64,000 nucleotides of DNA from Bacteroidota bacterium (GTDB taxonomy: Bacteria; Bacteroidota; Bacteroidia; Chitinophagales; Chitinophagaceae), in contig JAEWKK010000024.1 in the NCBI GenBank assembly GCA_023386045.1, positions 11,759 through 75,758 of the forward strand, read 5' to 3'. The notes beneath the pieces were generated by a model. The model had not been told where the DNA came from, made no database searches, and saw only the letters and a list, made by a program, of their open reading frames with translations. Position numbers and translations under genes: made by a program. This document shows, one piece after another, positions 8,974 through 16,511 of this stretch. Numbering within the stretch: the stretch's first letter is position 1; each line of letters begins with the position of its first letter.

Positions 8974-9750
8974 ATGCCCGAACTTCCAGACATAGAGGTT
9001 TTTTCGCAGAATCTGAATAAAATGTATGCAGGTAAAAAACTTTCTAAACTGGTAATAGTTAATGGAAAGAAAATAAAAGACAAACCCTCCTCACTTAAAT
9101 CTGCAATTGAAGGCCGAACCTTAAAAGAAATATACCGGTCTGGAAAAGAAATGCGTTTTTGTTTTTCAGGAAATGTTGTTCTTGGTCTTCACCTGATGCT
9201 TACCGGTGATCTATTTCCATTTGAAAAAAATAACGAAAGAAAATCCACCATTGTTGAATTTCATTTCAGTGGAGGGAAGGGGCTGGCACTGACAGATCGA
9301 ATGAAGAATGCCAATATCGTTCTAAATCCTGTTGAGAAAATGGGAATTGATGCTTTGGACAGTCGGCTCAATTATAAATCTCTAAAAGAGATACTCAATC
9401 GCAAGGCTAATATCAAAAATGTATTGCTTGACCAGGATCGCATCCGCGGAATTGGAAACGGGTATTCAGATGAAATACTTTGGAAGTCTGGTATTTCACC
9501 TTTTTCAGTAGCCAATGCTGTTCCGGACGAAAAAATAAAAGAACTCGCCAAAAATATCAAACAGGTATTGCGATCGGCAATTAACAGGATCTCGAAAAAA
9601 TATCCTGATCTGGTGCAGGGTGAGGTGCGTGATTTTATGAAGATACATACGAAGAAAAAAACACATAGTCCTACAGGTTCACCTATTAAAATGACTGACA
9701 GGGGTATGCTGAAAACATTTTATACCGAAGAGCAGAAGTTGTATCAATAA
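8974..9750 (+). CDS. Fpg/Nei family DNA glycosylase without the zinc finger
   Basis: Base-excision repair glycosylase/AP lyase that removes oxidised bases from DNA. The catalytic N terminus MPELPD (P2, E3) and the conserved lysine in the loop SGKEMRFCF are intact, and the helix-two-turn-helix region is visible (VLLDQDRIRGIGNGYSDEILW, the usual LLDQ...AGIGNIYADE motif). The 258-residue length is slightly short. The C-terminal zinc finger normally has four cysteines; here the equivalent stretch (KKKTHSPTGSPIKMTDRGM...) has none, so this is a zincless-finger type comparable in concept to NEIL1 or plant FPG. Substrate preference between 8-oxoguanine and oxidised pyrimidines cannot be read. Confidence 0.85.
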   Translation: MPELPDIEVFSQNLNKMYAGKKLSKLVIVNGKKIKDKPSSLKSAIEGRTLKEIYRSGKEMRFCFSGNVVLGLHLMLTGDLFPFEKNNERKSTIVEFHFSGGKGLALTDRMKNANIVLNPVEKMGIDALDSRLNYKSLKEILNRKANIKNVLLDQDRIRGIGNGYSDEILWKSGISPFSVANAVPDEKIKELAKNIKQVLRSAINRISKKYPDLVQGEVRDFMKIHTKKKTHSPTGSPIKMTDRGMLKTFYTEEQKLYQ

Positions 9751-9954
9751 AATAAAGCTGTAATGAGCCAATACCTGGTAGAAGGGCAGAAGGCTTTCCT
9801 GATTAAGTAATGTCAATCATACCCGGTCCACCTTCATGAAGATCATTATTCCTGGACTGGTGTGGATAAAATATGAGTTTGATTTATAATTAGTTAGGGA
9901 CAATCAGTCATTATTTGGTACTGGTTGTTTGGATATTTAACTGAATTGTTATTT

Positions 9955-9971
9955 ACTTTGTACTTCAAAGT
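9955..9971 (+). promoter_or_regulatory. Palindrome ACTTTG-N5-CAAAGT, copy 1
   Basis: Perfect 6-base arms within a longer 23-base sequence that recurs 96 bases downstream with one mismatch. It lies 147 bases before the start of the DUF4153-like gene and may be a repressor site. The 9751-10117 gap holds only these two copies as recognisable features. Confidence 0.5.
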
Positions 9972-10050
9972 GCTTTTGAAAATGAGATTATTGTTATCGT
10001 CAGATAATGGATCAGTGTATGGCCGGTAAAATTATTTTTTTTAGGCCTCT

Positions 10051-10067
10051 ACTTTGTAATTCAAAGT
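10051..10067 (+). promoter_or_regulatory. Palindrome ACTTTG-N5-CAAAGT, copy 2
   Basis: Second copy of the 17-base palindrome, 51 bases before the start codon of the DUF4153-like gene. Shared flanks (T before, GCTTT after) make chance unlikely. The binding protein is unknown; no regulator gene is adjacent. Confidence 0.5.
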
Positions 10068-10117
10068 GCTTTCAATAATTAGCTCGAATACCAGGACATA
10101 AAACATAACCACAACTT

Positions 10118-11359
10118 ATGATAGAGGAAATACGGGCACATTTCAACAACGCGGGACAACTCGAGAAGATGTACAGGAACAATAAGCTGAATTTCAAAAA
10201 GAATTTCAGCTTGCTATACCCGGAATTGAAAGGCAGCCCTATTGCAGATTTCTGGAATGCAAGGCTGCACTACGAAAATGAAGAGATCAACTGGGGTAGC
10301 CGTGGAGAATTATTAATGGTGATTATTGCGTCCCTGATTGCTGGTTTCATTGCCAAACTGCCTTCAATTATTTCTGTTAGTGAAGAATACTTCTATCCCC
10401 GGAATGTCGGGTTTATTATTTTTCCTTTGTTAACAGCCTACTTTGCCTGGAAGAATCAATTGAGCACAGGCAAAATTGTTATCATGGCTGCTCTCACATT
10501 GGCCGGATTAATTTTTATCAATTCTCTTCCGGGTATTGAAAATTCTAATACTACGGTTTTATCCTGTATTCACCTGATTCTTTTCCTTTGGTCAATAATG
10601 GGCTTTGCCTTTGTTGGTGCCTATAAAAATGCCTATGAAAAACGATTGGAATATTTGCGTTACAACGGCGACCTGGTAGTCATTACCACACTCATTCTCA
10701 TTGCCGGTGTTATTCTGAGTGGCATCACCATTGGTTTATTTTCATTACTTGGCTACCAGATAGAGCAATTCTATTTTGAAAACATTGTTGTTTTCGCGCT
10801 TCCTGCAGCTCCCATCATAGGAACTTACCTCACACAAACCAATCCACAGCTGGTTGGTAAGGTTTCTCCAGTCATTGCCAGGATCTTCAGTCCACTGGTG
10901 TTGATTATGCTTGTGATCTATCTCATTGCAATGGTTTATTCAGCCAAGGATCCTTATAATGACCGTGATTTTTTGATCATCTTCAATGCCCTTCTGGTTG
11001 GAGTAATGGCCATTATATTTTTCTCTGTGGCCAAAACTTCTGAATCCACCGCTAAAGCTGAAATCTGGATCTTGTTTATGTTGTCAATCGCTACACTCAT
11101 TGTCAATACGATTGCACTTTCCGCCATTCTGTTTCGTATATCAGAATGGGGTATCACGCCCAACCGGGCTGCGGTGCTGGGTGGTAATATCCTTATCTTA
11201 TTGAACCTTGTACTGGTAACAACAAAGCTTTTCAAGGTGCTTGTTAAAAAGGGAACACTCAATGGAGTAGAAAGAGCAATTGCCGCCTACCTGCCTGTCT
11301 ATTGCATTTGGACTGTGATCGTGACCTTTATTTTTCCAGTGGTATTTGGATTTAAATAA
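10118..11359 (+). CDS. Polytopic membrane protein, DUF4153-like
   Basis: A 413-residue protein with a soluble N-terminal part (about 1-65, rich in Asn, Lys and aromatic residues) followed by about ten hydrophobic helices to the end. The overall plan resembles DUF4153 membrane proteins of Bacteroidota, which have no known function; the assignment is by general similarity and is not certain. It is a single gene with two matched palindromes in its upstream region, so it is probably controlled by a dedicated regulator. Confidence 0.6.
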   Translation: MIEEIRAHFNNAGQLEKMYRNNKLNFKKNFSLLYPELKGSPIADFWNARLHYENEEINWGSRGELLMVIIASLIAGFIAKLPSIISVSEEYFYPRNVGFIIFPLLTAYFAWKNQLSTGKIVIMAALTLAGLIFINSLPGIENSNTTVLSCIHLILFLWSIMGFAFVGAYKNAYEKRLEYLRYNGDLVVITTLILIAGVILSGITIGLFSLLGYQIEQFYFENIVVFALPAAPIIGTYLTQTNPQLVGKVSPVIARIFSPLVLIMLVIYLIAMVYSAKDPYNDRDFLIIFNALLVGVMAIIFFSVAKTSESTAKAEIWILFMLSIATLIVNTIALSAILFRISEWGITPNRAAVLGGNILILLNLVLVTTKLFKVLVKKGTLNGVERAIAAYLPVYCIWTVIVTFIFPVVFGFK

Positions 11360-11435
11360 GAAAGGGTAAAAGGAGTGTGGAAGCAGAACGATGAAGCGGA
11401 AAGACAAAAGCAGAGAACATTGTCTTAATTTTTTT

Positions 11436-11475
11436 CAGAGCGAGAAACAGAGAGAGCGAGGGGAGAATGGCAAGG
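11436..11475. repeat. 6-base-period GAGCGA-type array
   Basis: Purine-rich stretch CAGAGCGAGAAACAGAGAGA... between two genes. The same word family appears at 12456, 12592 and 15614, near the two tRNA-Leu genes. Confidence 0.5.
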
Positions 11476-11568
11476 CCTCCTCACCAGGTATAAGCAGGAT
11501 CATGTTCTATTCCAAAAACCCAGGTATAAAGGCCTTTGCATTTTCAGAGAATGGTATTCTTCAGTAGC

Positions 11569-12078
11569 CTATTTCTTATGCCAACGGCCACTTCCACCCA
11601 CTTCAAATACACCGATACCTCCGGCAGCAGAATTAAATTGTCCTACTGGCTGATGTTTTCCATTGAACCAGGTAATTTGTAGAATGCCTCCAGCTTCTGC
11701 AATGCCCTGTGCATGATAGCCCCTGGTTTCATTGAATAAGGCATCCCAGTTTTCATAGGCGGTATACATGAATCCGTAACATCGCATAGCGGCAAGTCCT
11801 ATGCCCCAGTGATTTGCTTCGAAATAGTAGGGCAGGTGGGTTGGACTACACTTCACATACCCATATACTGCTATGGTATATAGTTCTGCGGTTGCTTCTG
11901 CAGGACTGGGTACGTGTATGCCTTTCAGCCTGCCGGCTTCAGTAGTTTCCTCTCCCATGGAACTTAACAGTTTGTGGATGTCGTCTTCACTTACTTTTCC
12001 TTTCAATGCTTTGTTAGTGGCATTTCTGATGGTTTTTACAAACTCAGGAGCCTGAGTCTGCGTTAAAATGTCGATCAT
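11569..12078 (-). CDS. Conserved-looking protein of unknown function
   Basis: A 169-residue protein that I do not recognise. The N-terminal 45 residues are charged and helical (APEFVKTIRNATNKALKGKVSEDDIHKLLSSMG). The C-terminal part is rich in Gly, Tyr, Trp and Phe with alternating patterns (YYFEANHWGIGLAAMRCYGFMYTAYENW, GILQITWFNGKHQPVGQFNSAAGG), which suggests a beta-barrel or beta-sandwich. There is no signal peptide. Codon use and frame are clean, so a real gene is likely. It stands alone beside the tRNA-Leu repeat region. Confidence 0.6.
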   Translation of the reverse strand: MIDILTQTQAPEFVKTIRNATNKALKGKVSEDDIHKLLSSMGEETTEAGRLKGIHVPSPAEATAELYTIAVYGYVKCSPTHLPYYFEANHWGIGLAAMRCYGFMYTAYENWDALFNETRGYHAQGIAEAGGILQITWFNGKHQPVGQFNSAAGGIGVFEVGGSGRWHKK

Positions 12079-12479
12079 AACTTTGTTTTTAATGATACTT
12101 ACTCGTAAGGCTTTTCAGTTTCCGCCATTTTTCATGGACTTGCAATTCATGTGATTTGCATGATTGTTTTCAAAGGCGGTGGTTACCAATTGTCTATTTG
12201 CACAGGACAGAAGTGAGGTGATATAAATCAGTGTGGTGGTATGTGATCTGAAATAATAAAAGTATAAACTGGAAATGAAAAATAACCCTGACTGCAGCAG
12301 ACATAAGGGCTGATTGCTGTCATTGGATGTTTGTTTGGATTTTTATAGACCTGTCCGCAAATAGAAATTCGCGTCAATGATCATAAGTAAAATAGGTTTA
12401 TCCTGCAGAAAAGCACTTTGAAAAATTGGTAAATTCCTGGTGAAAGAAATTTTAAGCGAGAAACAGAGCGGGAGCGAGG

Positions 12480-12537
12480 TAAATAAAAAAGCGGAACAAC
12501 ATCGCTCTCGCTTCGCCTTCGCTAAGGCTATGGCGAA
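12480..12537. repeat. tRNA-associated repeat element, first copy
   Basis: A 57-base sequence starting AATAAAAAAGCGGAACAACA and running to CTATGGCGAA. It recurs in direct orientation at 12797 and 13027 and its core recurs inverted at 15621. The 12079-12479 stretch before it holds no gene that I can support. Confidence 0.7.
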
Positions 12538-12658
12538 AGCAGTTCTGTTTATTCGGCTCTGAATTATTTGGATATGGAGGAATGAATCTGAGAGTGAGAA
12601 ACAGAGCGAGAGCGAGGGAACAATCGCTTTCCACTCTTCGCTCTCGCTCTGTCTTTAA

Positions 12659-12720
12659 TGCCCGAGACTGGATTCCCTGCCTGCGTGACGCAGTCAGGCA
12701 GGGAACCAGCGCGCTTTACA
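12659..12720 (-). pseudogene. tRNA-Leu 3' fragment split by a palindrome, copy 1
   Basis: Acceptor 3' strand and T-arm match tRNA-Leu(GAG) exactly up to GGATTC. A 27-bp insert then separates them from GAACCAGC, and similarity decays after about 22 more bases. There is no anticodon arm, so it cannot be a functional tRNA. Confidence 0.8.
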
Positions 12721-12882
12721 GCGATTAATTGTCTATCTAAAAATGTAAGAATCGATTGAATGACTTTTATATTGCACTTGAAGTGGGAGTAAGGGGAAAT
12801 AAAAAAGCGGAACAACATCGCTCTCGCTTCGCCTTCGCTAAGGCTATGGCGAATACAATCTGTTTCTCCGCTCTGTCTTTAG

Positions 12883-12944
12883 TGCCCGAGACTGGATTCC
12901 CTGCCTGCGTGACGCAGTCAGGCAGGGAACCAGCGCGCTTTACA
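12883..12944 (-). pseudogene. tRNA-Leu 3' fragment split by a palindrome, copy 2
   Basis: Same structure as the copy at 12659, with the same 27-bp insert at the same base. It differs from copy 1 mainly in the flank. Confidence 0.8.
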
Positions 12945-13112
12945 GCAATTAAATGGCTACCTAAAAATGTAAAATGTAAAAATTGATTGAATGGCCTTTA
13001 TACTGCACTATAAGTGGGAGCAAGGGAAATAAAAAAGCGGAACAACATCGCTCTCGCTTCGCCTTCGCTAAGGCTATGGCGAATACAATCTGTTTCTCCG
13101 CTCTGTCTTTAG

Positions 13113-13196
13113 TGCCCGAGACTGGATTCGAACCAGCACGCCGTTTCCAGCGCCACCACCTCAAGGTGGTGCGTCTACCAATTTCGCCACCCGGGC
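13113..13196 (-). tRNA. tRNA-Leu(GAG)
   Basis: 84 bases folding as a class II tRNA: acceptor GCCCGGG paired with CTCGGGC (one G-U), D-arm TGGCGAAATTGGTAGACGCA, anticodon stem CCACC/GGTGG with loop TTGAGGT (anticodon GAG), a long variable arm, T-arm CTGGTTCGAATCCAG, discriminator A. CCA is not encoded. It is the intact parent of the broken copies just downstream of its 3' end. Confidence 0.96.
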
Positions 13197-13222
13197 ATCC
13201 CTGAAAGGGCAGCAAAAATATC

Positions 13223-14374
13223 TTATTTTTTCAAAACAACACGAAAAGTTGTTCCTTTTCCTGGCTCGGAATGTTTTACCGTTAACGAACCTTTGTGGTA
13301 TTGTTCAATGATCCTTTTGGAAAGACTTAATCCCAATCCCCAGCCACGCTTTTTGGTGGTAAAGCCAGGTTTGAAAACCCTGCTCATATTTTTACTGCTG
13401 ATACCCTTACCTGTATCAGTAACATCAATCACTACATTTTTTTCGTGTTCAGTGATATCTACTTTAATGCTTCCTTTACCTTCCATGGCATCAAGTGCAT
13501 TCTTTAAAAGATTTTCTATGACCCAGTCAAACAAAGGAGCTGAGATCCGGATAAAGATTTCCGTTGCATTGTGTGTATTTAACTGAAAAGAAACCTTTCC
13601 GCCAGCACGCTTTTTCACATAGTCCATCATGTGCTGCACCTGTTCAATGATATTTTTTTCTTCCAGTTGCGGTGTGCTGCCGATCTTTCCAAAACGGTCG
13701 GAGACAAGTCGCAAACGGGTCACATCTTTTTCTATTTCAGGAACAAAACTTTCTCCTGCATGTGTTTCTTTCAGGATCTCCACCCAGCCTTCAAGAGAGG
13801 AAACAGGAGTGCCCAGCTGGTGAGCCGTTTCCTTGGCCATACCTGCCCATAAATGATTCTGCGTGGAGCGGTAATTACTTCTTAAAGAAAGAACCGTAAT
13901 GAGGATGAAGAGTCCAACAATAAATAGTTGGACCAATGGATAATAACGTACCTCATCCAGGAGTTGGCTGTGGCCGAAGTAATAGTGATTCACCTTGGTG
14001 GAATCCCCTGGTACATAAAAATTTATGGGTGAGTTTTCTGATTTGAAACTTTCCAGTTGTCTTCGCAGGTAAACTGAATCCTTTGCTTCAGCTTTAATGG
14101 AATCAAGGTTCTTGTAACCCAGGATATTTCCTTTTTCATCGGTGGCGATGATGGGTATATCAGTATTGTCTTCGAGGATCTTTGCAGGTAACCTGGTATC
14201 TGAATTCAATGGATTGAGAAGGGCATAGCTGGCTTCTACCCATTCTTCTACTTTTTGTCTTTCTTCCTTTTCAATTTTGTCGGCCAGGTAGGAAGAATAC
14301 CAGATCGTACCGCTCACGATAAAGATCGCGATCAGCGCCAGAAGCGTACGCCAGTTAAGGAGTTGACGAAACAT
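13223..14374 (-). CDS. Two-transmembrane sensor histidine kinase
   Basis: Membrane sensor kinase of 383 residues when read from the ATG at 14374. The longer open frame reaches 14572 but would overlap the divergent glycosyltransferase gene and adds a non-hydrophobic leader. Two membrane helices (about 8-28 and 145-164) bracket an extracytoplasmic region of about 115 residues. The phosphoacceptor motif GMAKETAHQLGTP has H185, and the ATP-binding boxes follow: N box NLLKNALDAMEG, G1 DTGKGI, F box FKPGFTTKKRGWGLGLSLSK. No response regulator gene is adjacent, so the partner is unknown. Confidence 0.87.
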   Translation of the reverse strand: MFRQLLNWRTLLALIAIFIVSGTIWYSSYLADKIEKEERQKVEEWVEASYALLNPLNSDTRLPAKILEDNTDIPIIATDEKGNILGYKNLDSIKAEAKDSVYLRRQLESFKSENSPINFYVPGDSTKVNHYYFGHSQLLDEVRYYPLVQLFIVGLFILITVLSLRSNYRSTQNHLWAGMAKETAHQLGTPVSSLEGWVEILKETHAGESFVPEIEKDVTRLRLVSDRFGKIGSTPQLEEKNIIEQVQHMMDYVKKRAGGKVSFQLNTHNATEIFIRISAPLFDWVIENLLKNALDAMEGKGSIKVDITEHEKNVVIDVTDTGKGISSKNMSRVFKPGFTTKKRGWGLGLSLSKRIIEQYHKGSLTVKHSEPGKGTTFRVVLKK

Positions 14375-14487
14375 GTCTAAAAATACGGAGTTTGGTGCTT
14401 GAACTGTAGGCAAAGCGAAACAACTGCAACCATCAATAGTTTCAAACCTCAAACAACTTCTTATTTTTACCTGAATAATCTTTTCAT

Positions 14488-15531
14488 TTGAGCCATCTTT
14501 CTGTTGCCATTGTGATCCTGAACTGGAACGGGAAAAATTACCTGGAAAAATTTCTTCCTTCCCTGATGGCAACCACTTACGGGTATTTTAAAATTGTGAT
14601 TGCAGATAATGCTTCCACTGATGATTCGGTTTCTTTTGTACAACAGGCATATCCCAATGTGGATCTTATCTTACTGAAAAAAAACCTGGGTTATGCGGGA
14701 GGCTATAATGAAGCATTAAAAAATATTGAGTCAGATTATTTTGTTCTTTTGAATTCTGATGTAGAAGTCACACCGGGATGGCTTGATCCCATGGTCAGCC
14801 TGATGGAAGCTGATAAAAACTGCGCTGCCTGTCAGCCAAAAATACTTTCCTACCATCATAAAAAAGAGTTTGAATATGCAGGTGCTGCGGGCGGATGGAT
14901 AGATGCATTTGGTTATCCTTTTAACCGGGGACGTGTTTTTGAATATTGTGAAGAAGACAAGGGACAATACAACAGCACAGAAAAAATCTTCTGGGCCAGT
15001 GGTGCGGCATTAATGATCAGATCACGCATCTTTCACGAGCTGGAAGGTTTTGATGATTTTTTGTTTGCGCACCAGGAGGAGATCGACCTATGCTGGCGTG
15101 CGCAGTTAAAAGGTTATGACATCTATTGCTGTGCAGATTCCATCGTTTATCATGTGGGAGGAGGAACGCTTCCCAGGGGAAACTCACGCAAAACTTTTTT
15201 GAATTACAGGAATAACCAAATACTACTTTATAAAAATCTTCCATTGTCGGAGAAGTGGTGGAAGATTCCCTTCCGCATGATGCTTGACCAGGTAGCTGCT
15301 TTGAAAATGTTGTTATCCGGGGATGGCGGCTATTTCATAGCTGTGATCAAGGCACACCTTGCTTTTATCAAATGGATCTTTTTTCAAAAGAAAAGACAGG
15401 TAGCGTATAAAAAGAAAAAACTCACCTTGCTTGATGGAGTTTTCAATGGCAATATTGTATGGCAGCATTTTGTAAAAAAGAAAAAGACCTTCACTGAAAT
15501 TGTTGGAGAAAAACCTTCCTCCGATACTTAG
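14488..15531 (+). CDS. Glycosyltransferase family 2
   Basis: Transfers a sugar from a nucleotide donor, probably in envelope polysaccharide synthesis. The 347 residues show GT2 features: VAIVILNWNGKNYL at the N terminus, IADNASTDDS, the nucleotide-binding acidic motif LLNSDVEVTPGW, and the acceptor-side acidic motif HQEEIDLCWRAQLKGYDI. This subfamily resembles rhamnosyltransferases of the WbbL type. The start must be TTG at 14488: an in-frame TAA lies at 14476 and there is no ATG before the first conserved strand. No other polysaccharide gene adjoins it. Confidence 0.87.
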   Translation: MSHLSVAIVILNWNGKNYLEKFLPSLMATTYGYFKIVIADNASTDDSVSFVQQAYPNVDLILLKKNLGYAGGYNEALKNIESDYFVLLNSDVEVTPGWLDPMVSLMEADKNCAACQPKILSYHHKKEFEYAGAAGGWIDAFGYPFNRGRVFEYCEEDKGQYNSTEKIFWASGAALMIRSRIFHELEGFDDFLFAHQEEIDLCWRAQLKGYDIYCCADSIVYHVGGGTLPRGNSRKTFLNYRNNQILLYKNLPLSEKWWKIPFRMMLDQVAALKMLLSGDGGYFIAVIKAHLAFIKWIFFQKKRQVAYKKKKLTLLDGVFNGNIVWQHFVKKKKTFTEIVGEKPSSDT

Positions 15532-15620
15532 ATTTAGTTGAATGAAGTACTACAGTACAAGAGTGCGACGCAACAGGCGCTAAATAGTAATTGTTAAGCC
15601 AGGAGCCAAAAGATCAGAGT

Positions 15621-15676
15621 GAGAAACAGATTGTATTCGCCATAGCCATAGCGATGGCGAAGCGAGAGCGAGGGAG
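15621..15676. repeat. tRNA-associated repeat element, inverted copy
   Basis: Reverse complement of the CGCTCTCGCTTCGCC...TATGGCGAATACAATC...GTTTCTC element found three times next to tRNA-Leu(GAG). Here it sits about 40 bases beyond the 3' end of tRNA-Leu(UAA). Confidence 0.75.
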
Positions 15677-15714
15677 AAATCGCTCTCCGCACTCCACACT
15701 CGCTCTGTATATAG

Positions 15715-15800
15715 TGCCCCGGATCGGACTTGAACCGATACGGCCATTGCTGGCCACAGGATTTTAAGTCCTGCGTGTCTACCAATTTCACCACCAGGGC
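15715..15800 (-). tRNA. tRNA-Leu(UAA)
   Basis: 86-base class II tRNA: acceptor GCCCTGG with CCGGGGC (one G-U), anticodon stem CAGGA/TCCTG with loop CTTAAAA (anticodon TAA), long variable arm GTGGCCAGCAATGGCCGTA, T-arm TCGGTTCAAGTCCGA, discriminator A. CCA is not encoded. Confidence 0.96.
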
Positions 15801-15820
15801 TCCTTTCTTCACATAGGAAG

Positions 15821-15852
15821 AAAAAAAAATCCTCCGCCTTAAGAGCAGAGGA
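15821..15852 (-). terminator. Terminator of tRNA-Gly
   Basis: On the minus strand a TCCTCTGC / GCGGAGGA stem is followed by nine T. It starts 7 bases after tRNA-Gly and ends before tRNA-Leu(UAA), so the two tRNAs probably have separate transcripts. Confidence 0.75.
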
Positions 15853-15858
15853 CCTCAG

Positions 15859-15931
15859 AGCGGAAGACCGGGCTCGAACCGGCCACCCCAACCTTGGCAA
15901 GGTTGTGCTCTACCAAATGAGCTACTTCCGC
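15859..15931 (-). tRNA. tRNA-Gly(GCC)
   Basis: 73-base cloverleaf: acceptor GCGGAAG with CTTCCGC, D-arm GTAGCTCATTTGGTAGAGC, anticodon stem CAACC/GGTTG with loop TTGCCAA, T-arm CCGGTTCGAGCCCGG, discriminator U as usual for bacterial tRNA-Gly. CCA is not encoded. Confidence 0.96.
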
Positions 15932-15998
15932 GTAGATAAGAACTTTAAGGGGTTGCAAAAATAGGTATTGATCTTATTGCAACAAAAACTTTTTCTCT

Positions 15999-16238
15999 TT
16001 ATTTAGGAGTGTTGTACTTCGGTGTGTACTGTGTACTTTCCTGGACCACCACATTGGCAGGTTTGCTGTTCTCATATCTTTTATTGTACAGCTTATAGCA
16101 GCTGCCAAACATAAAAGCTACCAGGCAAAAAACAGAGAGATAGAATAAAAAGGCTGAAGAAGAAACCCAGTTGTGGGTGAAATCCCTGTCCTGTACTTTC
16201 TGCAGCTCTTCATGATATTCCTGCTGTTGATAATCCAT
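15999..16238 (-). CDS. Small single-pass membrane protein, unknown
   Basis: A 79-residue protein with a charged N terminus (about 1-24, QQEYHEELQKVQDRDFTHNW), one hydrophobic helix (about 26-47, ending in FGSCYKLY), and a polar tail rich in Thr, Pro and Tyr (TQYTPKYNTPK). No family recognised. It has its own start ATG and lies between the tRNA genes and the 59-codon gene, all on the minus strand. Confidence 0.6.
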   Translation of the reverse strand: MDYQQQEYHEELQKVQDRDFTHNWVSSSAFLFYLSVFCLVAFMFGSCYKLYNKRYENSKPANVVVQESTQYTPKYNTPK

Positions 16239-16331
16239 AGTTCAATTTTGTGGTGCAAAAATAAGGGAGGAACTGAAATGTTAAAAAGAAACTTGGAAAT
16301 TTTCGTTCATCATGTTCAAAGCAAGGCTTAC

Positions 16332-16511
16332 TTATTTCAATTTTCTTAATAAACGGGCCACTACTACCAGCTTTTGGCCTTCTGAGGTTTCTACCATCAT
16401 GGAGCCATTTTTCCCCCGGATGCATTTGCCATCTTCTCGTCTTACGGCCCTGCAGGCCATGCCCTTCAGGTAAATGGCTGTATTTCTGTCGCCCAGGTAA
16501 GTATATTCCAT
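16332..16511 (-). CDS. 59-residue basic protein coupled to the upstream gene
   Basis: The ATG at 16511 follows the TAA of the preceding gene with no gap (TAAATG), a classic stop-restart arrangement. The 59 residues start MEYTYLGDRNTAIYLKGMAC and end VARLLRKLK. The sequence is basic, with two cysteines (20 and 30) and a Gly-rich turn (RGKNGSMMVE); it reads as a compact small-beta domain. Codon use looks normal. No named family recognised. It is short enough to be missed by length-limited gene callers. Confidence 0.65.
   Translation of the reverse strand: MEYTYLGDRNTAIYLKGMACRAVRREDGKCIRGKNGSMMVETSEGQKLVVVARLLRKLK

Larger units (their letters stand above)
12647..13100. repeat. Tandem repeat of two units carrying broken tRNA-Leu ends
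   Basis: Two units of 224 bp (12647-12870) and 230 bp (12871-13100). Each begins CTCTGTCTTTA(A/G)TGCCCGAG, the same sequence that marks the 3' end of the intact tRNA-Leu at 13101. Each unit carries about 40 bases of the tRNA 3' part (acceptor strand, T-arm, part of the variable arm), interrupted at the same point by a 27-bp palindrome (12676-12702 and 12900-12926, arms CCTGCCTG and CAGGCAGG). The rest of the unit is AT-rich followed by the GCGGAACAACATCGCTCTCG element. The second unit matches the sequence preceding the intact tRNA over about 100 bases. Confidence 0.85.

Noticed and set aside
12456..13112. CRISPR array
   Set aside because: Units are 224-230 bp, contain tRNA pieces, and there are only two to three; no short direct repeats with unique spacers and no cas genes.
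12756..13215. Open frames on both strands in the tRNA-Leu repeat region
   Set aside because: They read through tRNA sequence and repeats, and their similarity to each other only reflects the DNA repeat.
14375..14572. Longer N terminus of the sensor kinase
   Set aside because: It would overlap the divergent glycosyltransferase start and lacks hydrophobic or conserved character; the ATG at 14374 leads straight into the first membrane helix.
15580..15900. 106-codon minus-strand ORF
   Set aside because: It spans tRNA-Leu(UAA) and part of tRNA-Gly, so it is not coding.
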